Shown: positions 1 through 7,215, numbered from the stretch's first letter. The stretch: 11,196 bases of DNA from JBAYNS01 sp041678625 (GCA_041678625.1 JBAYNS010000029.1:1-11196); one strand, 5' to 3'. Numbers and translations: made by a program. Notes: generated from the letters alone by a model not told the origin.

Positions 1-1143
1 AAGTGCTTCTGCGAGGGCATCTGCCATTGCATTGAGATTCTGCCATGCTTGTTGTGCATTCAGTTCTTCCTGCGCTTCCTCCAAATCCTGCGAGGTCTCT
101 CGCAGTGCCTCCGATACGGAGTTGAGATCCCTGAACGCCGTGTCGGCGGCGGCGAGCCGCGCGCTGATTTGTTGCTCTCTCTCTCGGTTGGTTGCCAGTA
201 TTTGCTGCGTCGTGGCAAGCTTTGCTTCCAATGCAGAAAGTTCTTGCTGAATTGCATTACATTGCACTTCCAGTATATCTGTGTCCTCTCCTCCTCTGGA
301 GGTTGTGATTTCCATAGGTCGCCCATCCGCTCCTCCGATAACTTGGCCCAGTCGGCAGGTGCATGTGGGCGTTGTATTCAGTATCACACCGGTGGAAATT
401 TCCTGAATCTGTAATCCAACCTCAATAATACGGCGTCCCCAATTGGTTGGTATGCCGAATCCAACGGAATGCGTTCCGGCAGCAAGAGACAGAGAACCAT
501 TAGGATCTCCCCCGTCAACCATCAGTATGGCGCGTATACCCTCCGGCATGCCCTCGTAGTGCAGAGTCAATAGGTCGCCACTTGTTTCGATCCACAGAGT
601 TGCTGCTCCATTTGTAGCGCGTTCCAGATCACTCTCGACCTTTGCTAGACGTTCCTGTGCGACGCGCACCTCTTCTTGCAGACGTTCGCTGTCTGCTGTG
701 CTCGTTGCGATATTTTGCAATGCTGAACCGCGTTCCAGCATAAAAGCGCTCAGCACAGATTCTTCTGAAGCGGACGAGTCCGCATTGTGGAGTATTTTTG
801 CAAGAGAGTCTGCCATTGCGTCTCTGTTTTCCCATGTTGATACATTCTTCATGACCGTGTCCAAGATCTGCGTGCGATACTGATCCACCGAGACTGCCTC
901 TCCTTCCTCCAGCAATGTTGATTGCCAGAATTTGTATACGTTTTGCACCATCTGCGTTTCCAGCGTTTCTGTAGACCCTGAGAGATGAGCAACATTATCT
1001 TCCAGTGTCACAAGGAGATCTTGTATCTCTGTGGCAGTTGCCATCTGAATACCGTCTATGTCTCCTCCTGCATCGAGCGGAAGCTTTGGTTCCATTCTTT
1101 CGATGCGGCAGATACGTTCTTTTAGTGAATTGAGTGAAGCCAT
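1..1143 (-). CDS. Coiled-coil protein of unknown function, N-terminal 381 residues (3' end outside window)
   Basis: Reading the minus strand from the ATG at 1143-1141 gives 381 codons without a stop, continuing past position 1, so only the start is present. I do not recognise a family. No signal peptide or membrane segment is seen. Residues ~1-180 are mostly helical and rich in Glu, Gln, Ala and Leu; ~182-282 look like a compact beta-rich domain (alternating hydrophobics, Gly-Asp turns, a TCTC stretch near 260); ~285-381 are again strongly coiled-coil. A short helical motif recurs: TWENRDAMADSLAKIL (103-118) and AWQNLNAMADALAEAL (366-381, at the window edge), suggesting a repeated helical module. 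No Shine-Dalgarno sequence lies upstream of 1143. It is divergent from the GIY-YIG gene. A structural, tail-fibre-like or surface role is possible but not shown. Confidence 0.8.
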   Translation of the reverse strand, partial: MASLNSLKERICRIERMEPKLPLDAGGDIDGIQMATATEIQDLLVTLEDNVAHLSGSTETLETQMVQNVYKFWQSTLLEEGEAVSVDQYRTQILDTVMKNVSTWENRDAMADSLAKILHNADSSASEESVLSAFMLERGSALQNIATSTADSERLQEEVRVAQERLAKVESDLERATNGAATLWIETSGDLLTLHYEGMPEGIRAILMVDGGDPNGSLSLAAGTHSVGFGIPTNWGRRIIEVGLQIQEISTGVILNTTPTCTCRLGQVIGGADGRPMEITTSRGGEDTDILEVQCNAIQQELSALEAKLATTQQILATNREREQQISARLAAADTAFRDLNSVSEALRETSQDLEEAQEELNAQQAWQNLNAMADALAEAL

Positions 1144-1358
1144 GATTGAGTGTGGGAAGGAAGAGGAAATGAACAAGGCTTCATTCTGCGTCCTCCATGG
1201 CCTCCGGCAGAACCCCCTGTGAATATCTTGAAAGTGAAGATCGTTTGTTTATGGCAAAAGAAAGCGAAGAAAGGCGTTCTATAGGGGCGTGGAACGGAGG
1301 GGGTTTTTGGTGCTCAAAAGAAATCGTCATTTGCAGTGCTCCGTATACTTACGGTCCT

Positions 1359-1679
1359 ATGCGATCGTATTACGTGTATATCCTGTGTTGTCGTGATGGC
1401 AGTTACTACACCGGCGTGACTAATGACTATGAGCACCGCATAGGACAACACCAGCGTGGTAACGATCCACGTGCATATACTTTTACAAGACGTCCTGTGA
1501 AGCTTGTTTATCTTTCAACATTCGGTGATATCCGTGAAGCCATTGCCTGGGAGAAGAAACTGAAACGATGGAGCCGTAGGAAGAAGGAAGCTTTGATAAT
1601 GGGTGATTATGATGAGTTACCGGGATTGGCAGAATGTAAAAATGAAACACACTATCGTTACTTCGACTCCAACGAGTAG
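1359..1679 (+). CDS. GIY-YIG domain protein (UPF0213/YhbQ-like small nuclease family)
   Basis: The 106-residue product starts MRSYYVYILCC and carries the GIY-YIG core: the YVYIL strand, then YYTGVTNDYEHRIGQHQRG, which contains the second Tyr-x-Gly element and the conserved Arg of the following helix. The Glu of the later helix is in AIAWEKKLKRWSRRKK (E at about residue 67). Size and architecture match the stand-alone UPF0213 family, whose cellular role is poorly defined; nuclease activity is inferred from the fold. An in-frame ATG at 1197 would add 54 residues with no family character, so I start at 1359. TATACT at 1344-1349 lies 9 bp upstream, giving a very short or absent leader. The last residues (FDSNE) and the stop codon fall inside an intergenic repeat, so the natural C-terminus has probably been replaced. 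Confidence 0.85.
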   Translation: MRSYYVYILCCRDGSYYTGVTNDYEHRIGQHQRGNDPRAYTFTRRPVKLVYLSTFGDIREAIAWEKKLKRWSRRKKEALIMGDYDELPGLAECKNETHYRYFDSNE

Positions 1680-1735
1680 CTTGTCATGACGAACCCAACG
1701 AGTAGTTTGTCATGCCGAGCGGAGTCGAGGCATGT
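1661..1735 (+). repeat. 75-bp direct repeat, copy 1 (overlaps 3' end of GIY-YIG gene)
   Basis: This segment matches 1749-1823 at 73 of 75 positions (differences at 1680/1768 and 1715/1803), with the copies 88 bp apart. It contains two tandem versions of a shorter unit starting AACGAGTAG and ending in GTCATG (at 1671 and 1697) and the word GAGCGGAGTCGA at 1717-1728. Such GAGCGGAGTCGA-type words are typical of dispersed intergenic palindromic repeats in many bacterial genomes (established in general; family not assigned here). Confidence 0.85.
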
Positions 1736-1748
1736 TCTCGATGTCACC

Positions 1749-1823
1749 CTTCGACTCCAACGAGTAGTTTGTCATGACGAACCCAACGAGTAGTTTGTCA
1801 TGACGAGCGGAGTCGAGGCATGT
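1749..1823 (+). repeat. 75-bp direct repeat, copy 2
   Basis: Second copy of the element at 1661-1735. It again holds two AACGAGTAGTTTGTCATG units (from 1759 and 1785) and GAGCGGAGTCGA at 1805-1816. The high identity of the two copies points to a recent tandem duplication or gene conversion. Confidence 0.85.
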
Positions 1824-1858
1824 CTGTTTTGTCACTCTTCGACTCCGCTCAGAGTGAC
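1805..1858. repeat. Nested inverted repeats (palindromic intergenic element)
   Basis: GAGCGGAGTCGA (1805-1816) pairs exactly with TCGACTCCGCTC (1839-1850), a 12-bp inverted repeat with a 22-nt spacer. Overlapping it, GTCACTCT (1831-1838) pairs exactly with AGAGTGAC (1851-1858) around a 12-nt loop. The two hairpins are mutually exclusive. No T-run follows on either strand, so it is not a canonical terminator, although it sits at the end of the GIY-YIG gene. Confidence 0.8.
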
Positions 1859-1978
1859 AAAAGGAGGGCTCAGGATGACAAAGCTCAGGGTGACATGCTT
1901 TATCCTCACCCTCTCCCCTTCGCCTCATGATCGGAGAGAAGGCAAAAAACTTCTTCCGCTTTGCGCTATACTGTCTCC

Positions 1979-2200
1979 ATGTTCAACCTCTTTCGATATG
2001 GGCCGCACTTTGGGAACCAGCAATCGCCTTTGATGCACTTTGGCGGTGGGCTCTTCTTCAACGGTCTTCTGTGCGTCCTCTTTGGTATTGCCATCCTGAA
2101 TGCTCCGGAGCTGCTGGCATACTTTGTTGCCATCCTGCTTCTGATTTTGGGAACATGGCTTCTGACCATGTGGTGGCAAATGCGCCAGTGGAAGAAATAG
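1979..2200 (+). CDS. Small membrane protein with two transmembrane helices
   Basis: The 73-residue product has a short polar N-terminus (about 20 residues), then two hydrophobic helices around residues 24-43 and 47-66 and a charged tail QMRQWKK. The pattern of a Gly-rich helix, Leu-Asn-Ala-Pro-Glu turn and second helix resembles one repeat of DUF308/HdeD-like membrane proteins; this is a weak similarity judged by eye and no function can be given. ATG 1979 is preferred over the in-frame TTG at 1961, because TATACT at 1967-1972 would be a promoter -10 element placing transcription start at or next to this ATG (leaderless mRNA). No Shine-Dalgarno motif is present. Confidence 0.65.
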   Translation: MFNLFRYGPHFGNQQSPLMHFGGGLFFNGLLCVLFGIAILNAPELLAYFVAILLLILGTWLLTMWWQMRQWKK

Positions 2201-2334
2201 GACATTCTGTCGTCTTTGCTGTACTGAGCACGATTCTGTGTATATCTGCGTATACAAACCGTCAACAAAAATTGGTGGAGAACGCACAGCGCGCCCCCTA
2301 GAATGCGCCTCCCTTTGGATACTTCCGCGTTCTG

Positions 2335-3006
2335 TTGTTCTTCTTTTCCCATCTCTCACTGGCCCCAAAACAGTCTGCAACAGACAGTGTAGCGCCTTTT
2401 CCACTACGCAATGCGGAGGAATTTGTGCTCCTGCAGAAAGCCGTCACGCTCGCGCAGCATGTGCATGCGCGCGAGCGCCGGTTTGCCCCTGCCGCGTGTA
2501 TCGGGCATCCACTGGAAGTTGTCCGTATTCTGGCAGAAGCCTCAGCGGATTTACCCGCGCAAACCTACATCGCCGCCACCCTGCACGACATTCTGGAATA
2601 CGACCGCCTGCGCCTGAACGAAATCATCAAGGATTTCGGCGACGATGTTGCCACCATGGCCTGGGCTCTGAGCAAACCCCGCGCTATCCCTGCAGACGAT
2701 CCGCAGCAGCAGGAAAGCGAGTACGTTGAGCAGATCGCGCGCGTCAGCAGCACGCATCCGGGCGTGCTTCTGGCGAAGATGGCGGACTGCATCCGCCGTC
2801 TGGAATCTGCAAAACTCTCCTCTTGCCCCGATGACGAACGCCTGCTGAGTGATACCCGGGAATTTTACCTCCCTCTGTTCCAGCAGGAGTTCCTGCACAC
2901 CACCAACACCGACCGAGATGCCTACGGTATCCTGCTGACCCGGTTGGAATCTGCCACCACGCATCAGCCTTTGCCATCCCCTCAAAATCAGCAGATACCG
3001 TGCTAA
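2335..3006 (+). CDS. HD-domain phosphohydrolase of the SpoT/MESH1 type
   Basis: The 223-residue product has the metal-binding pattern of the RelA/SpoT hydrolase (HD) domain: His44 in the AQHVHARERR helix, His58 in CIGHPLEV, His84-Asp85 in ATLHDILEY and Asp151 in AKMADCIRRLES, which corresponds to the K-[LM]-AD-R-x-x-x-L element of the family. The EIIKDFGDDVATMAWALSKP segment is also typical. There is no synthetase, TGS or ACT region, so it is a hydrolase-only small enzyme like MESH1. Likely substrates are (p)ppGpp or related nucleotides; the real substrate cannot be read from sequence. The start is uncertain: TTG 2335 is the only plausible initiator before the HD core, and the first ~25 residues have no family character. 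The last ~15 residues are a low-complexity Pro/Gln tail. No linked synthetase is present. Confidence 0.8.
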   Translation: MFFFSHLSLAPKQSATDSVAPFPLRNAEEFVLLQKAVTLAQHVHARERRFAPAACIGHPLEVVRILAEASADLPAQTYIAATLHDILEYDRLRLNEIIKDFGDDVATMAWALSKPRAIPADDPQQQESEYVEQIARVSSTHPGVLLAKMADCIRRLESAKLSSCPDDERLLSDTREFYLPLFQQEFLHTTNTDRDAYGILLTRLESATTHQPLPSPQNQQIPC

Positions 3007-3211
3007 ATTGAATAAATTTTGTGTTCAGTTTTGAGTTCACAGCATCCCAGGGACTCAGCAGGCTTGCTGTAAGCCAAAAAGACCACTTTTTTCCGCTCTA
3101 TAGGGTTCTCTGCAATACCGTCTATCTCCTCTCTGAGCGTTTTTAGCGCTTTTGTACACATTTTGTGTTCTAAAAGAAAGGCTAGTAGACAACAGAAGGC
3201 TTTATTCTGCT

Positions 3212-3240
3212 TTGACATATTAGAGGAAAACGAGAATAAT
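3212..3240 (+). promoter_or_regulatory. Sigma-70-type promoter of the SpeD-like/DHS-like/EamA cluster
   Basis: TTGACA at 3212-3217 (exact -35 consensus), a 17-bp spacer, and AATAAT at 3235-3240 (5 of 6 to TATAAT). Transcription would start near 3246-3248, leaving only ~12-16 nt before the ATGs at 3260/3263. The rest of the 3007-3259 gap shows no convincing gene or terminator; an AT-rich inverted repeat (AAAAAG/CTTTTT, 3076-3091) is the only other structure seen. Confidence 0.7.
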
Positions 3241-3259
3241 AGCGAACTTGTTACCCCTT

Positions 3260-3781
3260 ATGATGCCCGCCCCCTCCAAATTCACGCTCTTCCACGAGAT
3301 CTTCATTCTGGATGCTTACCTCCAGAAGGAACTTGACGAGTCTAAAAAAGAATCTATAACGCAAAAGCTCATTGACGATTTACTGGTGGCGCTGCGCATG
3401 GACCCGCTAGGTGAATTGCGGATCTTTCCTGCCGCTGATCTGCGTGCTCCGGGGTGGTCTTTCCTCATCCCCATTACCACCAGCCACATCAGCGGACACT
3501 ACTTTGTCTCCCCCGGCCGCCTGCCGCACATCCGCATGGATGTATACAGCTGCGCCTCTGTAAACTGGCGGAAGGTGATCGATATCGCCAACTCACATCT
3601 TGCTCTGGAAAAATGGCGCGGTACCTTCATTGACCGGCAAATCGGTGTGGATGGATCAGAGAGGCTTATGTGGGATGTACACGGCGAAGCCGATCAGGTT
3701 ACCAACGAACGCAAGCTCTTTATGCCGCATGATCACGCAGCACCCGTGCGGGAAGAACAAATCGCAACCGTTAGCGTATAA
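3260..3781 (+). CDS. AdoMetDC (SpeD)-family pyruvoyl-dependent decarboxylase, probably a neofunctionalised arginine/ornithine decarboxylase
   Basis: Family membership is read from the catalytic core of the 173-residue product. GWSFLIPITTSHISGH (65-80) aligns with the GVSGVVVISESHLxIH core of class 1 AdoMetDC, and RMDVYSC (92-98) with the AAVDVFTC strand. Thus Ser75 would be the self-cleaving pyruvoyl precursor, His80 the processing His, and Cys98 the catalytic Cys. The usual Glu before the Ser is Thr74, and the segment between His80 and Cys98 is three residues longer than usual. The protein is also longer than typical SpeD (~120-130 aa), with an extra C-terminal ~45 residues. No spermidine synthase is seen; the next gene, 17 nt downstream, is DHS-like, and an agmatinase lies nearby. 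AdoMetDC homologs that decarboxylate arginine or ornithine are known from CPR bacteria and phages, and that fits here. An in-frame TTG at 3248 would sit on the predicted transcription start, so ATG 3260 (or 3263) is chosen. Confidence 0.7.
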   Translation: MMPAPSKFTLFHEIFILDAYLQKELDESKKESITQKLIDDLLVALRMDPLGELRIFPAADLRAPGWSFLIPITTSHISGHYFVSPGRLPHIRMDVYSCASVNWRKVIDIANSHLALEKWRGTFIDRQIGVDGSERLMWDVHGEADQVTNERKLFMPHDHAAPVREEQIATVSV

Positions 3782-3798
3782 CTTTCCCCATTGGCACT

Positions 3799-4812
3799 AT
3801 GTCCATTTCCGCATTCATGGAAGAGAACTTTAAGCACTTTAACGCACGTGAGACGCTCGACGCTGCGAAAGCGTACCATGAGTTTACGCAAAACGGGGGG
3901 AAAATGGTTCTTGCCCTAGCAGGAGCCATGAGCACTGGCGAAATGGGTATCAGTTTAGCCAAGATGATCCGGGCAGGGCAGATCCATGCCATCTCAACAA
4001 CGGGAGCAAATCTTGAAGAAGATATATTCAATCTCATCGGAAACAAAGATTACAAACCAGTTCCTCGTTATCGCTACCTTTCACCAGAAGAGGATGAACA
4101 AATTCGCGATCAGAAGTTCTATCGCGTGACGGATACCTGCCTAACCTATGACGTTATGGTGTGGCTTGAAAAACAGCTCATTCCCTATTGGCAAGCAGCT
4201 GCAAAAAATAAAGAGTCTTACTTCCCGTATGAGTATATGTATAGGCTCATTCGCGATGGTCACCTTGATGGAAAAGCTCAGATACCAATAGAAAATTCAT
4301 GGGTAATAGCCGCTTGTGAAATGGATATCCCCGTCTACACTCCCGGATGGGAAGACTCCACGATGGGTAATGCATTTACTGCCCGCGTGATTAACAATGA
4401 TATCTCCAGTCATTCGGTAGTAAAACATGGCACAGAACAATTTCAACACTTGATTGAATGGTACAAAAAGAACGGATTAAATAATCCAATTGGCTTCTTC
4501 GAAATTGGTGGAGGCATCGCCGGGGACTTTGCAATGTGTGTGGTACCGTGCATCATCGAAGATCTGGAGGAAGAATGTGATTACTGGCGATATTTCTGTC
4601 ACATTGGAGATTCCAATCTAACCTACGGCTCCTACTCAGGATGCGCCTCTAATGAAAAAGTTACCTGGCACAAGCTACATAAGGAGACTCCCGCTTTTAG
4701 CATAAATTCTGATGCAACCATTGTCGCGCCACTAATCTTTCATTATGTGATGGAGAAGTATGCGGAAGAAGTTGCTAATAAAAAAGCTGTACATAATTTG
4801 GTTTTCAAGTAA
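3799..4812 (+). CDS. speY: Deoxyhypusine-synthase-family protein, probable homospermidine synthase
   Basis: The 337-residue product is a bacterial member of the DHS family. NAD-binding elements are ALAGAMSTGEMGISLAKMI (38-56), STTGANLEEDIF (66-77), FFEIGGGIAGDF (233-244) and SDATIVAPL (304-312). SGCASNEKVTWHKL (280-293) matches the SWGK active-site segment of DHS; Lys292 would form the imine intermediate with the aminobutyl group. The His of the eukaryotic GGGVVKHH motif is absent (GGGIAGDF here), as in bacterial members. Bacteria lack eIF5A, so the acceptor is presumably putrescine, giving homospermidine; bacterial members are annotated as homospermidine biosynthesis proteins. It begins 17 nt after the SpeD-like gene and ends 14 nt before the permease gene, with no promoter of note between them, so it is likely co-transcribed. 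Confidence 0.85.
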   Translation: MSISAFMEENFKHFNARETLDAAKAYHEFTQNGGKMVLALAGAMSTGEMGISLAKMIRAGQIHAISTTGANLEEDIFNLIGNKDYKPVPRYRYLSPEEDEQIRDQKFYRVTDTCLTYDVMVWLEKQLIPYWQAAAKNKESYFPYEYMYRLIRDGHLDGKAQIPIENSWVIAACEMDIPVYTPGWEDSTMGNAFTARVINNDISSHSVVKHGTEQFQHLIEWYKKNGLNNPIGFFEIGGGIAGDFAMCVVPCIIEDLEEECDYWRYFCHIGDSNLTYGSYSGCASNEKVTWHKLHKETPAFSINSDATIVAPLIFHYVMEKYAEEVANKKAVHNLVFK

Positions 4813-4826
4813 AATACTATTTCAAT

Positions 4827-5726
4827 ATGTGGCTTATATTCGCCATTCTCGCCCCTTTTCTATATGCGATAGTTCACATATTGGATAATTATTGTGTAAA
4901 GGATATTTTTAATAAACCTTGGTTAGGAATGTTTACCAGTAGCATTTCTACTCTAGTCATTTTATTGTTGTTGTGTCCAATATTGATTCCACTAACTGAT
5001 TTTTGGTACTGGGGCAGTCTAAATATTATTTTTATTGCCTGCGCTTCTGGCCTACTAGCCCAGTTAGGTTATGGCCTTTATTTTACTGCGTTAAGTAAAA
5101 GTGAAACAGGCATAATTGCTGCATACTCGAATATAATTCCCGCCTTGGTTGCCCTTTGGGGCTTTGTGTTTTTTGGACAACTATTAAAGCCATTTCATTA
5201 TATTGGAATATTGATTCTGATTATATGCTCAGCATCTTTCTATCGAATCGATTCTAAAGAAAATGCTAAGCTTCAAGCCTTAATATTAATTATTGCAGCA
5301 TCAATTCTACAATCTTGGGAATACATTATTGATGATCATATTTTTTCAGTACTGCCATTCTCCCAAGGAATATTTTTTATAGCTATTGGAATGGTGATTG
5401 GTGGATTATCACCATTGATATTTTCTAAAACTAGAAACATTATTCTTGAGGAGCTCCCATTACTTGTACACAGACGTAAAACTTTTGTTGGCATAGAAAT
5501 AATTGACATTTTTGCATTACTAAGTGCAGAAAAGGCCATAGAACTGGGAAATCCAGCTTTAGTATCTTCCCTAGAAAGCGCTCTCCCGGCATTTGTTTTT
5601 CTCATCTCATTATTTCTTTTTTATATTGGGCACACTCCTGTTAAAAAGGTTATAAAACAAAATTTTATTATTAAAATTATGCTAGTTGTATTTATGGTCA
5701 TTGGTGTACGACTCATTTCCTTTTAG
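4827..5726 (+). CDS. EamA-family (drug/metabolite transporter superfamily) permease
   Basis: The 299-residue product is almost entirely hydrophobic, with about ten transmembrane segments in two homologous halves (~1-138 and ~148-299). The end of each half carries the EamA signature: YFTALSKSETGIIAAYSNII (85-104) followed by a hydrophobic helix and an FFGQLL turn, and KAIELGNPALVSSLESALPA (236-255). These proteins are inner-membrane permeases, usually exporters of small metabolites; substrate cannot be inferred from sequence. It follows the DHS-like gene by 14 nt on the same strand, so polyamine or precursor transport is a reasonable guess. Its stop codon is 2 nt from the end of the convergent histidine kinase gene, leaving no room for a separate terminator. 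Confidence 0.85.
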   Translation: MWLIFAILAPFLYAIVHILDNYCVKDIFNKPWLGMFTSSISTLVILLLLCPILIPLTDFWYWGSLNIIFIACASGLLAQLGYGLYFTALSKSETGIIAAYSNIIPALVALWGFVFFGQLLKPFHYIGILILIICSASFYRIDSKENAKLQALILIIAASILQSWEYIIDDHIFSVLPFSQGIFFIAIGMVIGGLSPLIFSKTRNIILEELPLLVHRRKTFVGIEIIDIFALLSAEKAIELGNPALVSSLESALPAFVFLISLFLFYIGHTPVKKVIKQNFIIKIMLVVFMVIGVRLISF

Positions 5727-5728
5727 TC

Positions 5729-7198
5729 TTATTTTGCCTTTTTCTTTGGCTCAATTATAGGCAACTCAACAAAGAATGTTGTACCTTTTTTCTCTGTGCT
5801 CTCGAACCAAATTCGTCCCTCCTGACTTTCAACCGCGCCTTTGGCAACATACAAACCGAATCCATTCCCCTCCGTATCGCTCACATTACTGGCACGGAAT
5901 AGCTTGCCAAAGATCTTATCATGCTCACTCTTAGGAATTCCACAACCATTATCCTTCACCTCGTAGTAGAGGTTTTTGCCTTTAACCTTTACATTCAACT
6001 CCACAGTACCACCTTCTGGTGTGTACTTCACTGCATTGGTGAGTAGATTCTCCATAGCCATACGCATAAGCCGTTTATCAAGCATTGCCTTAGGTAGTTT
6101 TTGCGACACAGACTTAGTAAACTTCACCTTCTTCTCCTGGGCCTTTGGTTCCACTTCATTAAATACCTCCTCAACAAACTCACCAATATCCAAATCTGTT
6201 CTATCAACCTTCATACGACCCAACTGAATGCGCGACACATCCAAGATCATACTTGCCAAATCAGCAAGATTCTCAGCCTGTGGCTGTATGGTCTTAAGAT
6301 GCATCTCTTGTTCTTTCGTCATTTTCCCAAAATCACCATCCACCATCATTTCCAAATTCCACTTCACTGCAGAAATAGGAGTTGCCAACTGATGACTTAC
6401 GATACTTAAGAGTTCATCTTTTTGTCGATCAAGTTCTTTAAGCAATTTGACCCTTGACCCCCACATTCTTACAAGAATCACGGTTTGAGTTGTTAACAAC
6501 AATATCAAAAATGACACAAAAAGTAGAAATGGCCTAAGCGCTACGTTGGATAATTTAATATAGTCTGTAACATCTACATCAATTCCAAACAGATATTGTG
6601 CAAAATAATTATCCCCTTTAATTGGTGCCGTAGCTGATAGGTATGTACCCCACTGATCAGACGACAAGGCTTCGTCCTCGTCAACATAAGGATTGTTATC
6701 AACATAAGGTTGAATGAACGCTATTTGAATAAAATCTGGATACTCAGAAATATCGTATTCATCGCCCGGGAAAATTAATTCCTCATCTGGGTCTATGACC
6801 CCATTCTGATTACTATCAGTAGGATTGTCGGGGTGAAGAGAATCTGCATCTGCCACAAAAAGCACAGTATCAAGATCCTCTGTCTTTTTTTGAATATACG
6901 CATATCGAATATTAGGGTTCGCAAGTTTTATTGCTTGCAGTCGCTTAACAATTTTTTCATATATTTTTGTATTTACACTTTCTGGTCCCGTTATCAATTC
7001 CAATTCTGCCTCATCAAAATCAAGTGCAGCAGTTTGTGCTATCGCAACTACTCGTTCTTGCATGCTCCACTGTAATAACCATTTGGTATTGTTATAAATA
7101 AATACAACCGCTATTGAGGCTAATACAATACTAAGGATCAGCAACATATAACTGAGATATGGCCTATATATTGATGTATTATTTTTTTCTATTTTCAT
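5729..7198 (-). CDS. Membrane sensor histidine kinase with EF-hand-bearing extracytoplasmic sensor
   Basis: Domain order in the 489 residues: TM1 ~15-35; extracytoplasmic sensor ~45-215; TM2 ~222-244; HisKA ~255-325 with phospho-acceptor His269 in LLSIVSHQLATPIS; HATPase ~375-480 with the N box (NLLTNAVKY, Asn388), G1 (DNGCGIP, 416-422), F box (IFGKLFR) and G2 (GNGFGLY, 444-450). All catalytic motifs are intact. There is no HAMP domain; TM2 is joined to HisKA by a short helix. The sensor contains a textbook EF-hand loop at 128-139 (D128, N130, N132, G133, I135, D136, E139) and a WGTYLSATAPI motif (183-193) shared with both sensors of the TrmB fusion. No response regulator is in the window, so it is an orphan kinase here. 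The start at 7198 is 23 bp from the divergent SET gene; no Shine-Dalgarno motif. Confidence 0.93.
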   Translation of the reverse strand: MKIEKNNTSIYRPYLSYMLLILSIVLASIAVVFIYNNTKWLLQWSMQERVVAIAQTAALDFDEAELELITGPESVNTKIYEKIVKRLQAIKLANPNIRYAYIQKKTEDLDTVLFVADADSLHPDNPTDSNQNGVIDPDEELIFPGDEYDISEYPDFIQIAFIQPYVDNNPYVDEDEALSSDQWGTYLSATAPIKGDNYFAQYLFGIDVDVTDYIKLSNVALRPFLLFVSFLILLLTTQTVILVRMWGSRVKLLKELDRQKDELLSIVSHQLATPISAVKWNLEMMVDGDFGKMTKEQEMHLKTIQPQAENLADLASMILDVSRIQLGRMKVDRTDLDIGEFVEEVFNEVEPKAQEKKVKFTKSVSQKLPKAMLDKRLMRMAMENLLTNAVKYTPEGGTVELNVKVKGKNLYYEVKDNGCGIPKSEHDKIFGKLFRASNVSDTEGNGFGLYVAKGAVESQEGRIWFESTEKKGTTFFVELPIIEPKKKAK

Positions 7199-7203
7199 AA
7201 CTA

Positions 7204-7215
7204 TATGCTAGCATA
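7204..7215. promoter_or_regulatory. 12-bp perfect palindrome in the divergent kinase/SET intergenic region
   Basis: TATGCTAGCATA is exactly self-complementary and occupies the middle of the 23-bp space between the two start codons (7198 on -, 7222 on +). CATAAT (7212-7217) on + and TATTAT (7218-7213) on - are possible -10 elements that overlap it. Any -35 boxes would lie inside the opposite gene. It could be an operator co-controlling both genes or simply two back-to-back AT-rich promoters. Confidence 0.5.

Noticed and set aside
1197..1358. N-terminal extension of the GIY-YIG gene from an upstream ATG
   Set aside because: The extra 54 residues have no family similarity by eye and the GIY-YIG domain begins immediately after the ATG at 1359.
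1661..1823. CRISPR array
   Set aside because: There are only two long copies, tandem and nearly contiguous, with internal subrepeats and no unique spacers of regular length; no cas genes are present.
1710..1928. Minus-strand ORF over the repeat patch (peptide with CHPEPSFCHSERSRR-like text)
   Set aside because: This is the translation of intergenic repeats; such peptides turn up wherever GAGCGGAGTCGA elements are translated and are not genes.
3003..3218. 71-codon minus-strand ORF between the HD gene and the SpeD-like gene
   Set aside because: It has no ribosome site, no recognisable domain, and its start codon lies on the -35 box of the well-formed promoter at 3212-3240. A small real gene cannot be excluded but is not supported.
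3799..4812. True deoxyhypusine synthase acting on eIF5A
   Set aside because: There is no eIF5A in bacteria generally and none in this window, and the eukaryotic GGGVVKHH motif is not kept; the homospermidine role suits the agmatinase/SpeD-like neighbours better.
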